A stretch of DNA of 15,420 bases from Betaproteobacteria bacterium (GTDB taxonomy: Bacteria; Pseudomonadota; Gammaproteobacteria; Burkholderiales; SG8-41): contig JANXRI010000017.1 in assembly GCA_025353085.1 (NCBI GenBank), forward strand, positions 1 to 15,420, read 5' to 3'. Shown here in pieces: positions 13,303 through 15,420 of the stretch (position 1 is the stretch's first letter; every line of letters starts with the position of its first letter). Position numbers and translations under genes: made by a program. The notes below the pieces were generated by a model. That model ran no database searches, was not told the origin of the DNA, and saw only the letters and a list, made by a program, of their open reading frames with translations.

Positions 13303-13355
13303 TTGGTCCAAACGAGCGGCCGCTTTTCGCACGCCGCAAAAGTGGAGGAAATATC

Positions 13356-14522
13356 ATGAAATCGAACAGCAGGCGCAGCGTTGCGCGCGCCGCAATCGCC
13401 GCATTCGTACTAACTCAATCAGCGGTCTTTGGGGGCGCCACCGCGTTGGCGCAGGCGCCGCAAAAAGCGGGCCGTGAAGTGCCCAAATTCGAAGTCGATC
13501 CCGCCTGGCCCAAGTTGCCGGCCAAGTGGGTATTCGGCCAGGTGTCGAGCGTATCCATCGACGAAAACGGTCATGCATGGGTGCTGCAGCGCCCGAGCTC
13601 GGTCCGCGCGGATCAAAAAGGCCTTGTCGCGCCACCCGTGTTGGAGTTCGACGAGAGCGGCAATTACGTGCAAGGGTGGGGCGGTCCCGGCGAAGGGTAC
13701 GACTGGCCCGAGATCGAGCATGGCATCTACGTCGATCCCAAAGGGTTCGTGTGGCTCGGCGGCAACGGCAAAACCGACAATCATCTGGTCAAGTTCACCA
13801 AGGCCGGCAAGTTCGTGATGCAGATCGGGCACAAGAGCCAGAGCAACGGTAACCTCGATACGCAAAACGTCAAGGAAGCCGCCGACACCTTCGTTTATGC
13901 GAAAACCAACGAGCTGTTTGTCGCCGATGGGTATGGCAACAATCGCATCATCGTATTCGATGCGGACACCGGCGCTTTCAAGCGCATGTGGGGTGCATTC
14001 GGCAAGGAGCCCGCATCGCCCGTGGCGTCGCCGAAAGTGGCCGAGGCATCACGCATCCCCGCCAAGGAATTGAACGACGAAGGCCCCGCGCAATTCAGCA
14101 CCGTGCATGCCGCGCGCGTGTCGAACGATGGCCTCGTGTATGTTTCCGACCGCGCGGGCAAGCGCGTACAGGTGTTCACGATCGACGGCAAGTACGTAAC
14201 GCAGAAATTCATCGACCGCTGGTGCGAGGCGCCGCATTGCGGCAATGGCCAGACAGTTGCAAGCACCGCGTTCTCGCAGGATCCAGAGCAGAAATTTTTG
14301 TACGTCGCGAGCAGAAGTCCTGCGCGCATCTGGGTGCTCGATCGAAAAACGCTCGAGCTGCTCGATTCATTCGGCCGGCCTGGCGTCGCACCAGGCGAGT
14401 TCTACGTGATCCATCACATGAACGTCGATGCAAAAGGCAATCTGTACGTGACCGAAGTGCAGGACGGCAAGCGCGTGCAAAAATTTGTATTTAAGGGCAT
14501 GCAGACGGTCGCGGGGAAGTGA
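13356..14522 (+). CDS. Secreted NHL-repeat (six-bladed) beta-propeller protein
   Basis: A 388-residue periplasmic protein with a signal peptide (to about ALAQA, residue 34). The NHL/6-bladed pattern repeats through the mature part: SVSIDENGHAWVLQRPSSVR, GIYVDPKGFVWLGGNGKTDN, YAKTNELFVADGYGNNRIIV, ARVSNDGLVYVSDRAGKRVQ, LYVASRSPARIWVLDRKT and HHMNVDAKGNLYVTEVQDGK. A short WCEAPHCG segment (289-296) with two cysteines may form a disulfide in one loop. These propellers bind proteins or small molecules, or act as lyases/lactonases; no catalytic set is clear. GGAGG at 13344-13348 with 7-base spacing supports ATG 13356, although the frame stays open upstream to 13245. A hairpin spans the stop codon. 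Confidence 0.88.
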   Translation: MKSNSRRSVARAAIAAFVLTQSAVFGGATALAQAPQKAGREVPKFEVDPAWPKLPAKWVFGQVSSVSIDENGHAWVLQRPSSVRADQKGLVAPPVLEFDESGNYVQGWGGPGEGYDWPEIEHGIYVDPKGFVWLGGNGKTDNHLVKFTKAGKFVMQIGHKSQSNGNLDTQNVKEAADTFVYAKTNELFVADGYGNNRIIVFDADTGAFKRMWGAFGKEPASPVASPKVAEASRIPAKELNDEGPAQFSTVHAARVSNDGLVYVSDRAGKRVQVFTIDGKYVTQKFIDRWCEAPHCGNGQTVASTAFSQDPEQKFLYVASRSPARIWVLDRKTLELLDSFGRPGVAPGEFYVIHHMNVDAKGNLYVTEVQDGKRVQKFVFKGMQTVAGK

Positions 14523-14544
14523 GCGATGCGATCGCTACTTTTCT
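14522..14544 (+). terminator. Terminator-like hairpin after the NHL gene
   Basis: AGCGAT (14522-14527) and ATCGCT (14531-14536) form a perfect stem with a 3-base loop; AGT upstream and ACT downstream can extend it past a bulge. TTTTCT follows at 14539-14544. It starts on the last base of the NHL stop codon and would separate that gene from the hydrolase. Confidence 0.4.
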
Positions 14545-14610
14545 CGCAAGCCCTTAGCTCCACGCGTGGCGTATCACCGTAAAATTAGCGGACTCACAGG
14601 AGAACACCAT

Positions 14611-15420
14611 ATGACTACTACCGCAGTTTTGAGCTACGAAGTTGAAGTGAGCGATATCGAATACCTGCGCCATGGCGACAAGCCGCTGCTTGTGCGAATC
14701 TACCAGCCGCGCGGCACCGGGCCGTTTCCGATCGTCATCGATTTGCATGGCGGCGCGTGGTGCAAGAAAGACCGCGCGAGCGACGCCGGCACCGACGAAC
14801 CGCTCGCGAAAAGTGGCGTCATCGTGGTGGCGCTCGATTTCCGTATGCCGCCCGACGCCGGTTATCCGGCCTCGCTCGTTGATATTAATTATGCAATCCG
14901 GTGGTGCAAAGCGCATGCGGGCGAGTGGGGCGGGCGGGCCGATCGCGTCGGTATTCTTGGTGTGTCGAGCGGCGGTCATCAGGCGATGCTGGCCGCCATG
15001 CGACCGGCAGATCAACGTTATGCCGCGATCGCCCTGCCGGGCAACGACCGGGTCGATGCGACTATTCACTGCGCGGTGATGTGCTGGCCTGTCATTGATC
15101 CGCTCGGCCGCTATCGCTATGCGCAAGCAGCGTTGAGCGGTGCTGACGCAACACTAAAGAAGGCCGCGGTCGAGTGGGTCAATTGTCACGACAAGTATTG
15201 GGGGAGTGAGGCAGCAATGACCGAAGGTAATCCGACGCTTGCACTCGAGCGCGCTGAAAAAGTCGCTCTGCCGCCGGTGCTTTATTTGCAAGGTACCGCC
15301 GACGTTGCTCACCCGGTAGCGAATCGCGATCAGTTCATCGCAAGTTATCGCAAAGCGGGCGGACGGGTAGAACTTCATCTCTTCGAAGGCGTCGGCGAAG
15401 CGTTTATCACCAACGACCCG
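14611..15420 (+). CDS. Alpha/beta hydrolase (carboxylesterase/BD-FAE-like), truncated by the window end
   Basis: 270 codons are visible from ATG 14611, preceded by AGGAG at 14598-14602; the frame is still open at the last base. FPIVIDLHGGAWCKKDRASD contains the HGGAW oxyanion-hole motif (46-50), as in the HSL/carboxylesterase family. GILGVSSGGHQA (114-125) is the nucleophile elbow with Ser119. LPPVLYLQGTADVAHPVANR carries the probable acid Asp231. Where the catalytic His is expected (usually G-x-x-H-x-F), the sequence reads LFEGVGEAFITNDP, with Glu263 in that place, so either the triad differs or the His is elsewhere. No signal peptide. The substrate is probably an ester or lactone, but this cannot be assigned. 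Confidence 0.88.
   Translation, partial: MTTTAVLSYEVEVSDIEYLRHGDKPLLVRIYQPRGTGPFPIVIDLHGGAWCKKDRASDAGTDEPLAKSGVIVVALDFRMPPDAGYPASLVDINYAIRWCKAHAGEWGGRADRVGILGVSSGGHQAMLAAMRPADQRYAAIALPGNDRVDATIHCAVMCWPVIDPLGRYRYAQAALSGADATLKKAAVEWVNCHDKYWGSEAAMTEGNPTLALERAEKVALPPVLYLQGTADVAHPVANRDQFIASYRKAGGRVELHLFEGVGEAFITNDP

Noticed and set aside
13294..13309. TGGCAC resembling a sigma-54 -24 element upstream of the NHL gene
   Set aside because: The matching -12 position reads GGTCC rather than TTGCW, so the conserved GC is missing.
14560..14569. 10-bp palindrome CCACGCGTGG upstream of the hydrolase
   Set aside because: A single short GC-rich palindrome is expected by chance here and has no partner site or promoter nearby.

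Overview
The window looks like accessory chromosomal DNA of a GC-rich betaproteobacterium, probably Burkholderiales or a relative. Three things point there: a fragment of a Bug-type tripartite tricarboxylate receptor gene at the left edge, the strong C/G third-position codon bias, and the GGAGG-type ribosome binding sites. The organism is inferred; no rRNA or other marker gene is present. No tRNA, CRISPR array or intact mobile element was seen.

The left two thirds is a chromate-resistance island. A leftward gene for a full-length ChrB regulator (906-1865) lies divergent from a rightward series: a rhodanese-ChrB_C fusion (2306-3103), a superoxide dismutase-rhodanese fusion (3195-4151), a secreted LamG/DUF1080-like protein (4166-4786) and the two-domain chromate transporter ChrA (4803-6005). 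The AT-rich gap between the divergent genes holds two consecutive GAATA/TATTC inverted repeats, a promoter candidate on each strand, and a hairpin-rich leader ahead of a possible 48-residue ORF. The established logic of such loci is that ChrB senses chromate, ChrA expels it, and the ChrC-type SOD limits oxygen radicals made during chromate reduction. Here the rhodanese function (separate ChrE in classical operons) is fused to two different partners.

Downstream of chrA is a series of exported proteins on the same strand: a duplicated DUF1259 protein (6210-7082), an unrecognised protein split by an in-frame stop (7079-7498), a class I cytochrome c broken by two one-base deletions in G runs (7546-7891), an outer-membrane-like protein (7999-8778), a PepSY-type protein (8916-9428) and a YncE-like beta-propeller (9441-10529). 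The propeller reading frame runs into what looks like the tail of a TPR gene resembling the one at 375-821. A DoxX membrane protein (10747-11163) follows, then a bidirectional terminator (11190-11222).

The right third seems to be a separate neighbourhood. A leftward pair encodes a ketopantoate-reductase family protein and a secreted SGNH-like protein; both have non-ATG starts supported by well-placed Shine-Dalgarno sequences. Divergent from them are a secreted NHL beta-propeller (13356-14522) and an alpha/beta hydrolase that runs off the window end (14611-15420). A perfect 9-bp inverted repeat sits in the divergent intergenic region.

The most interesting points are the two rhodanese fusions, the untested series of exported proteins behind chrA, the operator-like repeats and structured leader, and the signs of gene decay or sequencing error in the 7.1-7.9 kb stretch.
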